A DNA stretch of 64,000 nt, taken from the NCBI RefSeq assembly GCF_000224145.3, contig NW_004190383.2, forward strand, positions 1-64,000, in the 5' to 3' direction. The position numbers were made by a program, and so were the translations under genes. The stretch comes from Ciona intestinalis (Eukaryota > Chordata > Ascidiacea > Phlebobranchia > Cionidae). Shown here in pieces: positions 36,461 through 47,558 of the stretch; position 1 is the stretch's first letter, and each line of letters starts with the position of its first letter. The notes under the pieces were generated by a model that saw only the letters and a list, made by a program, of their open reading frames with translations, did not search any database and was not told where the DNA came from.

Positions 36461-36466
<6 letters not shown>
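36274..36466 (+). mobile_element. MITE copy followed by a TA microsatellite
   Basis: This is a full-length copy between CFAP206 and FLVCR. Its right TA end merges into a TA repeat of about 28 bases (36464-36493). Confidence 0.9.

Positions 36467-36493
<27 letters not shown>
36464..36493. repeat. TA microsatellite
   Basis: About 14 uninterrupted TA dinucleotides abut a MITE right end. The MITE's TA target site is the likely seed. Confidence 0.95.
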
Positions 36494-36495
<2 letters not shown>

Positions 36496-36871
36496 TTTGT
36501 GAGTATATATATAGAGATAAGCCTGCAGTTAAATTGAAACAATAAATGTTTAAAAACCAAGAGATTATCGAGTCTATTTAGCAGTTTACCAATTAGTTGT
36601 ACAGCTCTGCTTTTCCCATGTGCAGTTATTGCGTGTCAAGCCCTTTAACACAAAAGGCAAACAATTGAGACCCCTCTGTTTATTCAGGGGTGGTAAGAAA
36701 ACACAAGCAATATGTACAAAGTAAACATACGCTATCTAGTTAAGCATGCATAGGGCTGCGTTCTGTGCTGGTTAAATCATTTTAATGTGTGGACAGAATA
36801 AGTGATTGAAGTCAAAATGAAATACACCAGTAATTTTGCTACGGTGTAGCTATTAGTGATAACTTATACAT

Positions 36872-37605
36872 TCGTCCGGGAGGGTGAGGTCCTATAGTGA
36901 GGCATGCCATGGGTCTGGGATTTATGCCAGAGTTGGGCCATTACCCCAACATTGTATATGCACATTCTATTCTATATGGGTGAGGTCCTATAGTGAGGCA
37001 TGCCATGGGACCTGGGATTTAGTCCAGAGTTGGCCCATTACCCCAACATTGTATATGCACATTCTATTCTATATGGGTGAGGTCCTATAGTGAGGCATGC
37101 CATGGGACCTGGGATTTAGACCAGAGTTGGTTCATTACCCCAACATTGTATATGCACATTCTATTCTATAAGGGTGAGGTCCTACAGTAAGTCACGCCAT
37201 GGGTCTGGGATTTAGGCCAGAGTTGGGCCATTACCCCAACATTGTATATGCACATTCTATTCTATATGGGTGAGGTCCTATAGTGAGGCATGCCATGGGA
37301 CCTGGGATTTAGACCAGAGTTGGCTCATTACCCCAACATTGTATATGCACATTCTATTCTATATGGGTGAGGTCCTACAGTGAGTCACGCCATGGGTCTC
37401 GGATTTAGGCCAGAGTTGGTTCATTACCCCAACATTGTATATGCACATTCTATTCTATGTGTGAGGTCCTACAGTAAGGCACGCCATGGGACCTGGGATT
37501 TATGCCAGAGTTGGCCCATTACCCCAACATTGTATATGCACATTCTATTCTATATGTGTGAGGTCCTAAAGTGAGGCACGCCATTGGGCCTGGGATTTAG
37601 GCTTC
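36872..37605 (-). repeat. 97 bp tandem array, about 7.5 units
   Basis: The units contain TATATGGGTGAGGTCCTATA, GGGATTTAG..CCAGAGTTGG and CCCCAACATTGTATATGCAC, with a period of about 97. It lies upstream of FLVCR exon 1, in the opposite orientation to the arrays at 46.3 and 56.5 kb. Confidence 0.95.
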
Positions 37606-38341
37606 AAATCAATTGCTGCTATTCGCCCGGTTTTAAGTTAAATTTCATCACTGTAATGCGCACTGAACAAATATTGAATTACCTGCAAAAGCGCTTTAAG
37701 ATTCTAACCAGAGATTCGGTTAAGCTTATACCTGTCCCTGAGCAAATATTATGAATGCTTCATTATTTGGTATGCCAACACAGACATGACGTTATACAAT
37801 CTGTCTATGCTGCAGTTTTCCAACCAGGCGTGCGAGAAGCGTTCTTATAGGGGTGTGGGAAGCTAAATGAATGAATGTATGCAAGTTATAACTTGCTTTG
37901 TCCTTGCGTGGTCGAAAAACGACAGTCGTTATAGGTTCGTGTTCATAACAATTAACAAGGTTCTATTCTATGGTCTGCGGGTTTACAATTCTTTAAAAAC
38001 GTTCTTTGTTTACAACCAAATGGGACGAGAAATTAAGATAAGAAGGTGTCCCATCTTCCCCCACCCTGTTATGCTTAATATTGTGCTTGAGTTATCTAGC
38101 GTTTATTTGTGTTGTCGGCGCTTTGCATGCCTGACTATGCCTTTTCAGCCGCTTCGCTACGTCGCTGGCAAAACAGATCGGTTTCAGCTCTGCAGGATAT
38201 AGGTTTTGATTAGACGTTTCCCTTTATAAATGCTCCCTACGCATTTCTCTATACAGATAACGCGCGCGTTATAATCAGACTATTTTATAACTTGCAGATA
38301 ACGCGAATAGTCGGAACATTTGATAACTTATTGGTTTTAAT

Positions 38342-41300
38342 ATGGACGGGACATCTTTTATGATAATTGAGAAGCCGGTCGAGGAGACGCGGGTTTATCG
38401 CAGACGTTGGTTTATGTTGTTGTTGTTTTCCCTTTACTCCGGCACCAACGCTTTTCAATGGATTCATTACAGTATAATCAGTAACATAATAACAAGGTAG
38501 GTCGATTGCTTTATGATACGAGTATGTGATATATCGCATATGTTTATACTTGGACACCTTTTATCATACAATTTATAATGTTCATACGTGTATGTGCTTG
38601 TTTTATATTATAAGTTAGGGTAGGGGGAGATGGGACACCTTTAGCACACAATGTCCAAATATCCTGATAAAAAATAACAACGGTTTATGGGAGTCGTGAG
38701 AATATGGTTTTATAATTCTAATGAATGTTCTTTGTTTACTATTAAATATAGGACGAGAAAATGGATTGAAAAGGTGTCTCATCCTACCCCCACCCTACTA
38801 TATACAAACCGTGACTGTGATATATAGACAAATTTAATTTTAAAAGTTCCCATTTTGAGTAAATGAATGAATGTAACTTACCTTATCCTCGCATGGCCGG
38901 AAAACGACAGTCGTTATAACACGGGTTTAACACCTCGTGCCAGCTTACGAGTTAAAACGTATACAACTTTGTGGGTGAGAGCGAACAACGTAGTTATGTT
39001 GAAGCTACTTTAAAAATAGTCTGCAGTTCAAGCTATGTTGCTTGGCCTTCCTACCCATTCATGCGAGCTATAAGTGGTCTACTTTTCCACCAAATACGCA
39101 GCCATGCAAGAAGAGAAGAGAGCACACCGAGTGCTAGTGAAGAATCCTCTCCCTACGTTACCTGCTAACTGTACGAATCGTAACGCCCAACCACTAACCG
39201 TATAACCACTATCTATCAACCTCTAAAGGTGGCTGTACACAGTATCCCCCCCCGGCGGGAAATTTCGCTTGCGAAGTCGTATGAAAACCCATTACCGAGT
39301 TCCGCATGCGGCAGCGAAATCCGGACAAAACAGACAAAACGGACGAATTCCAGATACTGTGTACAGCCACCTTAATATGTCAAGCAAGAATTTTAAACAC
39401 TTTCCACCAGCCTAATCTGTAACGTACCATTCTTCACTAGTATCAGAAATATCTTTCTATTAACAATGTATTACATTTTGACATTTTCTGCATGCAGTTC
39501 ATAATTAATCCTTCCCAATGTTATCTGCTAACTACTAACCCCTAATACTAACCCATAAAACTTTTCACAGCGTAATCTATAAAGCACTGGAAGATTCTTC
39601 ACTAGTGCTAATACTGCTGTAGACTCCTACTGTGTAGGATAAAAAACATTCGTTCCGTTATTCCCTTAAAAATCCTTGCTTGACATAATACTGTGCAGGC
39701 CAAAAATTCATTGTTTGACGAAATTGACGAAAACCGGGGTGCTAAATCAAGTAACAAACTATCTTTTTCATGTAGGTTTTACGGAGTCGCAATTACTACA
39801 ACAGACTGGCTATCCATGGTGTTCATGTTGTGTTACATACCCCTCATATTCCCAGTAACTTGGCTGCTGGATAGGAAGGGCTTGCGAGTCATAGCTATCC
39901 TTGGTTCAACATTAAACGCGCTTGGTGCTTTGATCAAAGTTGCATCGGCCGAACCTCATCTTTTTGCTGTGACAATGCTGGGGCAAACAATATGTTCAAT
40001 AGCACAGGTTAATGGTTTTGCATTTCATCGTTTTATTAAAGTAAACGCAAAGGCACATCTCGCATGGCGTGGCGGCGACAGTCGTTCTGTGTTTCATACA
40101 CCTCGTGCCCGCTTACAAGTTACAACGTATGTAACTTACTTATCCTCACATGATGGCGGGGCAACGACAGCTGTTATAACGCGGGTGCTGTTCTGTGTTT
40201 TATACACCTCATGTTCACTTTATGCATAGTAAAAAAATTGGACAACCCATTAGTGACCACTGGGTTGAAGCAATTACTGTTAAGTTTCTTGTCCAAGGAA
40301 ACATACGACCACAGGTAGCAGAAGGCCTATATACAATCTTTATGATATACACTTCAACTGCATAACTCTCCTTAAAGCTATTATTCACCAATCATCCGTC
40401 GTTACAGGTGTTTATACTCGGCATGCCTTCCAAGGTCGCTGCAACTTGGTTCGGACCAAAAGAAGTTTCCACTGCTTGTTCAATAGCAGTGTTTGGGAAT
40501 CAAGTAAGAGCTTATATATTTTCTATATTATATAACATATAGGGTGGGGGAAGATGGGACACCTTTAGCACATAATATCCAGATATCCTGATCATGTTTT
40601 AAAATTTAACAATGGTCTATGCGAGTCGTGAGGATACAGCTTTATATTTCTTTGAATTGTCTTTGTTTACTACCAAATGGGACGAGAAAATTGAAAGAAA
40701 AGGTGTNNNNNNNNNNNNNNNNNNNNNNNNNNNNNNNNNNNNNNNNNNNNNNNNNNNNNNNNNNNNNNNNNNNNNNNNNNNNNNNNNNNNNNNNNNNNNN
40801 NNNNNNNNNNNNNNNNNNNNNNNNNNNNNNNNNNNNNNNNNNNNNNNNNNNNNNNNNNNNNNNNNNNNNNNNNNNNNNNNNNNNNNNNNNNNNNNNNNNN
40901 NNNNNNNNNNNNNNNNNNNNNNNNNNNNNNNNNNNNNNNNNNNNNNNNNNNNNNNNNNNNNNNNNNNNNNNNNNNNNNNNNNTTCTTCATAAGGTAGGCG
41001 TCGCCCTTGGGTTTCTACTTCCTCCACTTATTGTACCCGACTCAAACGATAACGAAGTCGTTTCGATTCATCTCCGATATTTGTTTATTGGAACTGCTGC
41101 TGTTACAACTGCGCTTGCGTTGCTAGTTATAGTATGTAAGTACGTTTTGTTATTTTAGTGCTTTATTTTTAACACTATACATGTAACATAAATGAATGTA
41201 TAGTAAGGTAGAGAAGATGGGACACCCTTTCTATTTCCTCGTCCAATTTGGTAGTACACAAAGAAAATTCAAAGAAATATAAAACCATATCCTCACGACT

Positions 41301-44300
41301 CCCATAGACCGATGTCAATTGTTTAAAACACGGTCAGGATATTCGGACATTATGTGCTAAAGGTGTCCCGTCCTACCCCATATTACTATGTGTAACTTAT
41401 TTATCCTATATGGCCTAAAAAACGACGTGACCTGCTTACGACGTACCACGTATATGTTACTTTGTGGATACCGTAATTATTTTTCTGATTGTTTTTTTTT
41501 GTGGGAAAAGATTTGGACGACCCATTAGTAACTAATTGTTGGAGGAAATTTATGTAAAGCATGTTTTCAAGACCGCACTCAACCACAGCGATCGATAGCA
41601 AACCGCTATACATGTCTTTTATATATACCCCTTTCTAGGAAATTTTTATATAGCGTTGTATAAATAAAGTCCTATTTCAAGCTAATGCAGCTGAGATCAG
41701 TTCGTAAAAACACACAAAGTTGCATGGCTAGTAATTCGTAAGCGGGCACAAGGTGTATGAAACAGAACATCTGTGTTATAACGACTGTCATTTTCCCACT
41801 ATTTATGGATTAATAAGTTACATACGTTGTAACTAGTAAGCAGACACGAGGTGTATGAAACAGAACACCTGTGCTATAACGACTGTCATTGCCCCGCCAT
41901 GCGAGGATAAATAAGTTAAATTCGTGGCAACTCGTAAGCGGGCACGAGGTGTATGAAACAGAACACCCGTGCTATAACGACTGTCGCAATGCTCCGTCAC
42001 ACGAGGACAAATAAGTTACATTCATTCAACCAGAATACATTAACAGTTTTCAGGAAACAGCCAACCCTCCCACCCAGCAAAGCGCAAGCACTTTTCCGTG
42101 CTTCCAATGAGCAACAGAACGAGTCTTATATCGCATCAGTGAAACAGCTTATATTTTCCACGCCGTCTCTGCTTCTTATTATATCATACGGTCAGTCATC
42201 TTAAACGTTAACTACTCATTTTTTTGATTTACTTACATTGTTGTTTTTTTGTCTTATTTGGTAGTTAATAAAGGATATTACTAGAATAATGTAACCGTAT
42301 AGCCCCGCGACTCTTAAAATAGCGCTGGTAATTGTTTAAAACGCGATCAGGATATATGGGTTTTAATTGCGAACGATATTTCATTTTCCCCGCAGTATTT
42401 TACTTATACGTTATTTTAAACATGCTACATATTATATACAGTAGGGTGGGGGAAGATGGGACACCTTTTCATTCTTATTTTCTCGTCCCATTTGGTAGTA
42501 AACAAAGAACATTTAAAAATTATGAAACCGTATCCTCACGATCACCATAGACTGTTGTCAATTGTTTAAAACACGAATAAGAAATATAGAATTTAGATAC
42601 TATAACAGCATCTCATTTTACCCTACAGGTATATGCGCTATGATATTAGTACAGGAGTTTGCTTAAACACACTAAATTTTATCATTTCTACCACATAGGT
42701 GTCAACACGGGTTCTTTCTATGCAATATCGACGCTTCTAAACCAAGAAATTTTGAACTTCTATCCGGTAAGCACGAGTTTTTAATTTGAGAAAATTTTAC
42801 ACGAGTATTTCTCCTTTATAGGGAAATGCCCTAACGGGAATTACTTCAACCTAGTCAACGCTGTATAAATTACCTTAATAAAATCGAATAATTAGCACCC
42901 ACAAAATCACATTGTACGAAACAGAACAGCCGTGCTATTACGACTGTCGTTGCCCCGCCATGCGAGGATTAATAGGTTATACATATGTGGTAACTTATAA
43001 GCGGACACGAGGTGTATGAAACAAAACACCTGTGTTATAACAACTGTTGTTGCCCCGCCATGCGAGGATAAATAAGTTACATATGTGGTAACTTGTAAAC
43101 AGGCACGAGGTGTATGAAACAGAACACCCGCGCTATAACGACTGTCGTTGCCCCGTCACGCGAGGATTATCAAATGTCATACATTTGTTCATTTAAATTA
43201 ACTAAACTAACTCGTATCCACTCTAAACGTAAGCATAGAAGTTGAATTAATGAATGTAACTTAGGTTATATCCTCGCGTGGCCGGAAAACGACAGTCGTT
43301 ATAACATGGGTGTTGATACACCTCGTGCCAGCTTATGAGTTACCATGTATGTAACTTTGTCGGTGATTATTATTTGAATTTTTTTGTGTGTTTGGCTGAT
43401 AGTTTGGGCAACCCATTAGTGACCACTGAGTTGGGGCAAAGTTACATTAATTTGTTTATGTTTAAGGATAATATAGTGGAAGCTGGGCAGATAGGGCTTA
43501 CAATGGTACTTGCTGGCATTGTGGGATCCGTTGTATGCGGTGTATGGTTGGACAGAACACGAATTTATAAGTAAGCAACTTATTTTATTATTCATTTTTT
43601 ATAAGTTTTTGTTGTGTTTAAGTAGTGCTGCAACCATTGGGAAGTAATCAATTGTCTAAATTGCAAGCTATACAAAAAACATTTACCTCCAAAGTTACAC
43701 AAACTTGTAAGCGAGCACAAGGTGTATGAAACAGAACAGCCATGTTATAACGACTATCGTTGCCCCGCCATGCGAGGATAAATAAGTTACATACGTGGTA
43801 ACTCATAAGCTGACACGAGGTGCATATAAAACAGAACACCCGTGTTATAACGACTGTCATTTCCTCCACGCGGGGATAAATAAGTTACTTTTATTGATAC
43901 ATCCATGTTTTATAATTACATAACAATCTTAATATCTCAGAATGACAACTGTCGGGATTTACGTTTCTACTTTATTATTCATGGTACTGTACACAGCCAC
44001 GTTAAATCTTGGGCAACTGTGGATTGTTTTTATAGCAAGCGGGGCGCTGGGGTAAGTTGGTTGAGCATAATTTATTTCATAGTAGGATGGGGAAAAATGG
44101 GACACCTTTTTATTCTTTTTTTCGCTCCATTTGGTAGTAAATAAAGAACATTTAAAAAATTATAAAACCGTATCCTCACGACTCCCATAGACCGTCGTTA
44201 ATTGTTTAAAACACGATCAGGATATTTGGATATTATGCTAAAGGTGTCCCGTCTTTCCCCACCCTACTATAACTGTAGCCTCGCGATTTCTAAATAGCGT

Positions 44301-46252
44301 TGTCATAGTTTTAGTTTTTCTGACCTGTAAAATGGCTCAGGAGAAAGATAGATACCGAATCCTTTCCGTCGTTAATTGTTTAAAACACGAAAGGTGTCCC
44401 ATATTCTCCCCACCCTACTATATACACCACATATACACCAGGTTTACTATGACGGGCTATCTACCAATCGGCTTCGAGTTTGCAGCAGAATTAACTTACC
44501 CGGTATCTGAAGGAACTTCGTCCGGACTTCTAAACGCATCTGCTCAGGTATGACGTCACAAATGGGTTGCTTAAATTGTCAGCTATACAAGAATTAATCA
44601 TCCACAAAGTTACATACGTAGTCACGGCTCACCAGCTGCTAAGACTGAACTTCACTTTCTTGGCGATAAATTGTAATCCATTATACAGAAATACGCACTC
44701 ACAAAGTTACACAACTTGTAAGCGGGCACGAGGTATATGAAACAGAACCTGTTCTATAATGACTGCCGTTTTGTTACTGAGACTAAACTACAGTTTCCGA
44801 ACGATACAGCGCAGTAACGCGTTCATTATACGTTTTCCTACCAAAAGCTATACAACCATGATTATAACCAGCGAGCGGCAATGTGTGGCACACTGTAATG
44901 TAAAGAGCATGACTCGCTTCGTAAGGAAGTAATCAACGCGCCATGAACAACGACACTGAGCAACCAGCTTTAAATTGTGTGTTGTGATAATAACATCTTG
45001 CGTTTTGGTCGCAATTTTAACACCTTGAAGTGATATGACACACTTTTTAAAGGGCTTCTTATTTATTTCATCATTTTAATATAAAGCACACATTAAGATA
45101 CACATTATAAATACGACTGTGAACTAGAAGTAATTGCAATGCAGCATAAAGGCAAGCCTAACTTCTGTTATCTAAAAGCGTTTTTAACAAGTGTTGTTTT
45201 ACAGTTATTTTTACTCCCGTAAATTTTAAATAAATTAGCCATTGGACACAGTTTTTTGTCTTGTGTGGAATTTGTGACAAAAGAGAGAAAATAAATTTCA
45301 TTTATTCATTCATTTATTTATAACCGTAAAATATCTACAGATATTCGGGATCGTTTTTACATTATGCATGGGGCAGTTGATCCCCGCTTCCTCCGTGTTA
45401 GGAGCAAACCTCTTTATATGCGCCACGTTGTTGATTGGATCGATTATAACCGGTAAGCTATGCTAAAAAGTGTTTTATCTGCAACGGTATTTAAATGTGT
45501 TGTGGCGCCACAAATGTAATATACAAATGTATTAAGCGGCGCCACGTCGAAGCGTGCACGGTTGCCCTATAACTGTCGTTTTTACTGAACAATAATATAT
45601 AGGCTACCCTACACATGTGTTTAGCCATATGCTAAAAACTATTTAACCTACAGGAGTATTTAGTGGCGCCACACAGAAGCGTCCGCACGAATACCCTTTT
45701 CCTGTTGTTTCTTCCCGTATAAATTGGTTTATTTTATTTTTTCTGTTCATTTAAAGGATTATAACCGTTTCAGTATGTTGTATAGTAGGGTGGGGGAAGA
45801 TGGGACATCTCTTAACTCTATTTTCTCGTCCAATTTGGCAGTAAACAAAGAACATTTAAAGAATAATAAAACTATATGCTCAAGATTCCCATAGACAGTT
45901 GTTAATTGTTTAAAACACGATCAAGGTATTTGGATATATATGATCTAAAGGTGTCCCGTCTTCCCCCACCCTACTATATTTTATATTATGTGCTAAAGGT
46001 GTCCTATCTTCTATATAATCACCCTACTATATAATCTATATTGCGAGTGAAAAGAGTTGACTCTATAGCGAGAAAACGTAATATAATATCGACTGTTTAT
46101 CATAGTCTATGCCTACCCATATATACTTATTAAAAATAACTTTTAAAATTTTAGCAACTATCAAAGAAAATCTAAAGAGACAAGCCGCTAACCGGACTGT
46201 GCAAACAGAAGATATACCAGACAATGAAATATTAAAACAGCAACACATATAA
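38342..46252 (+). CDS. FLVCR1/2-like: FLVCR-family major facilitator transporter (11 exons)
   Basis: This is a 12-helix plasma-membrane MFS transporter. Vertebrate FLVCR1 and FLVCR2 carry choline/ethanolamine, and FLVCR1 was also described as a heme exporter. The exons are 38342-38496, 39776-40007, 40408-40503, 40994-41135, 42047-42190, 42699-42766, 43467-43570, 43941-44051, 44442-44547, 45341-45452 and 46155-46252. Phases agree and give 455 aa. Family motifs are [20 protein letters not shown] (helix 1), [35 protein letters not shown] and [20 protein letters not shown] followed by [12 protein letters not shown]. The protein is shorter than the human ones (about 526-555 aa) because the long cytoplasmic N-terminus is missing. 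I cannot assign it to FLVCR1 or FLVCR2. Exon 4 begins 11 bases after a 276-N gap, and no exon appears lost there. AATAAA at 46334-46339 may be the poly(A) signal. Confidence 0.95.
38612..38804 (+). mobile_element. MITE copy
   Basis: This is a full-length copy in FLVCR intron 1. A fragment (37950-38072) also lies upstream of exon 1. Confidence 0.88.
38865..38970 (-). repeat. 99 bp SINE module, single unit
   Basis: A reverse copy with its ATGAATGAATG tail lies in FLVCR intron 1, directly after a MITE. Confidence 0.82.
40055..40310 (-). repeat. Reverse composite SINE with 2 modules
   Basis: Two shortened 99 bp modules are followed by the SINE central section (CCATTAGTGACCACTGGGTT) in reverse. 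It lies in FLVCR intron 2, starting about 50 bases after the exon 2 donor. Confidence 0.82.
40540..40706 (+). mobile_element. MITE copy cut by the 276-N gap
   Basis: This copy is intact up to AAAGGTGT and then enters the gap in FLVCR intron 3. Confidence 0.88.
40707..40982. other. Assembly gap, 276 N
   Basis: This gap starts within a MITE copy in FLVCR intron 3 and ends 11 bases before exon 4. The coding frame is continuous across it. Confidence 0.99.
41202..41390 (-). mobile_element. MITE copy
   Basis: This is a full-length copy in FLVCR intron 4. Confidence 0.88.
41715..42030 (+). repeat. 99 bp repeat array (3 units)
   Basis: Three modules end in an ATTCATTCAA tail immediately upstream of FLVCR exon 5 (42047). 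The SINE tail thus sits within 20 bases of the acceptor. Confidence 0.88.
42240..42630 (-). mobile_element. Two MITE copies, one partial
   Basis: A decayed copy (42240-42400) and a better copy (42436-42630) lie in FLVCR intron 5, upstream of exon 6. Confidence 0.83.
42910..43185 (+). repeat. 99 bp repeat array (about 3 units)
   Basis: Three modules lie in FLVCR intron 6, facing a reverse SINE copy that starts at about 43250. The two make an inverted pair. Confidence 0.85.
43250..43440 (-). repeat. Reverse composite SINE (single module)
   Basis: A module of the TAACATGGGTGTTGATACACC type plus the SINE linker (GTGACCACTGAGTTGGGGCA) ends 25 bases before FLVCR exon 7. Confidence 0.82.
43690..43895 (+). 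repeat. 99 bp repeat, 2 units
   Basis: Two modules with an ATTGATACATCC-type tail lie in FLVCR intron 7, upstream of exon 8. Confidence 0.85.
44080..44272 (-). mobile_element. MITE copy
   Basis: This is a full-length copy 28 bases after the FLVCR exon 8 donor. A rearranged right half follows at 44365-44425. Confidence 0.88.
45175..45315 (+). repeat. Dispersed repeat family D, copy 4
   Basis: TTTTTAACAAGTGTTGTTTT starts the copy and AGAGAGAAAATAAATTTCAT with an ATTCATTCATTT tail ends it, 25 bases before FLVCR exon 10. Confidence 0.72.
45780..45980 (-). mobile_element. MITE copy
   Basis: This is a full-length copy in FLVCR intron 10. The right end is partly repeated at 45988-46033. Confidence 0.9.
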
Positions 46253-46317
46253 ACCAGTGTACTACAAATTCCGTATTAAAATTGGGAATCAGCAACTAAT
46301 GTGTAATACCTCATGTA

Positions 46318-47225
46318 AATATAGCCAACTCTAAATAAAGAATAGAATGTGCACATACAATGTTTGGGTAATGGGCCAACTCTGGCCTAAATCCCAGGTC
46401 CCATGACGTGCCCCACTGTAGAACCTCACCCATGTAGAACAGAATGTGCATATACAATGTTGGGGTAATGGGCAACTCTGGTCTAAATCCCAGGTCCCAT
46501 GACATGCCTCACTGTAGGACCTCACTCATATAGAATAGAATGTGCATATACAATGTTGGGGTAATGGGCCAACTCTGGCCTAAATCTCAGGTCCCATGGC
46601 ATGCCTCACTGAAGGACCTCACCCATATAGAATAGGATGTGCATATACAATGTTAGGGTAATGGGCCAACTCTGGTCTAAATCCCAGGTCCCATGACATG
46701 CCTCACTGTAGGACCTCACTCATATAGAATAGAATGTGCATATACAATGTTGGGGTAATGAACCAACTCTGGTCTAAATCCCTGGTCCCATGGCCTGCCT
46801 CACTGTAGAACCTCACCCATATAGAATAGAATGTGCATATACAATGTTTGGGGTAATGGACCAACTGTAGTCTAAATCCCAGGTCCCATGGTATGCTTCA
46901 CTGTAGGACCTCACCCATATAGAATAGAATGTGCATATACAATGTTGGGGTAATGAGCCAACTCTGGCCCAAATCCCAGGTCCCATGGCGTGCCTCACTA
47001 TAGGACCTTACCCATATAGAATAGAAAATGCATATACAATGTTGGGGTAATGGGCCAACTCTGGCCTAAATCCCAGGACCCATGGCATGCCTCACTGTAG
47101 GACCTCACCCATATAGAATATGCATATACAATGTTGGGGTAATGGGCCAACTCTGGCCTAAATCCCAGGTCCCATGGCATGCCTCACTGTAGGACCTCAC
47201 CCATATAGAATAGAAAGTGCATTCA
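46318..47225 (+). repeat. 97 bp tandem array, about 9 units
   Basis: The units contain GTGCATATACAATGTTGGGG, GGGCCAACTCTGGCCTAAAT and CATGCCTCACTGTAGGACCT. They fill the interval between the convergent FLVCR and HAL 3' ends, starting inside the FLVCR 3' UTR region. Confidence 0.95.
46334..46339 (+). promoter_or_regulatory. Candidate FLVCR poly(A) signal
   Basis: AATAAA lies 82 bases after the FLVCR stop and immediately before the 97 bp array. Confidence 0.5.
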
Positions 47226-47249
47226 TGTTACAAAATATATTTTAATACT

Positions 47250-47255
47250 TTTATT
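47250..47255 (-). promoter_or_regulatory. Candidate HAL poly(A) signal
   Basis: AATAAA on the minus strand lies about 300 bases beyond the HAL stop, just outside the 97 bp array. The stretch 47260-47558 holds no other feature I can see. Confidence 0.35.
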
Positions 47256-47558
47256 TAAAGCCACCTCGCCACAGGTTAGTAGCCTAAACGGTAAGCAGCA
47301 GGCGTGCATAAATACGTCACAATGCAGTAGTGTTAAAACTAAACTATAAAAGCTTCTACTAAGTCAAATGTAAAAATTGCAGCAATAAAGAAATGACACA
47401 AACCTAGCATTTATCCCCGCACAAAAACAACACAAAGGATTAACGATTTGTGCAATTTCTAAATTGGTGCAAATTCTTAACTTTACCTAGCAGGGACTTT
47501 TTTAAAGTTTAGTTTAAACTGCGGTTTAAAGTTAACATGAATTCTTAACCTTGGCTTT

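Noticed and set aside
39693..40229. A 178-codon continuous frame as a single-exon gene
   Set aside because: Only 39776-40007 is coding, as FLVCR exon 2. The rest reads through a splice donor into a SINE copy.
40612..41158. Open frames running through the 276-N gap
   Set aside because: They exist only because N is read as an unknown residue. The real coding part is exon 4 of the FLVCR gene.
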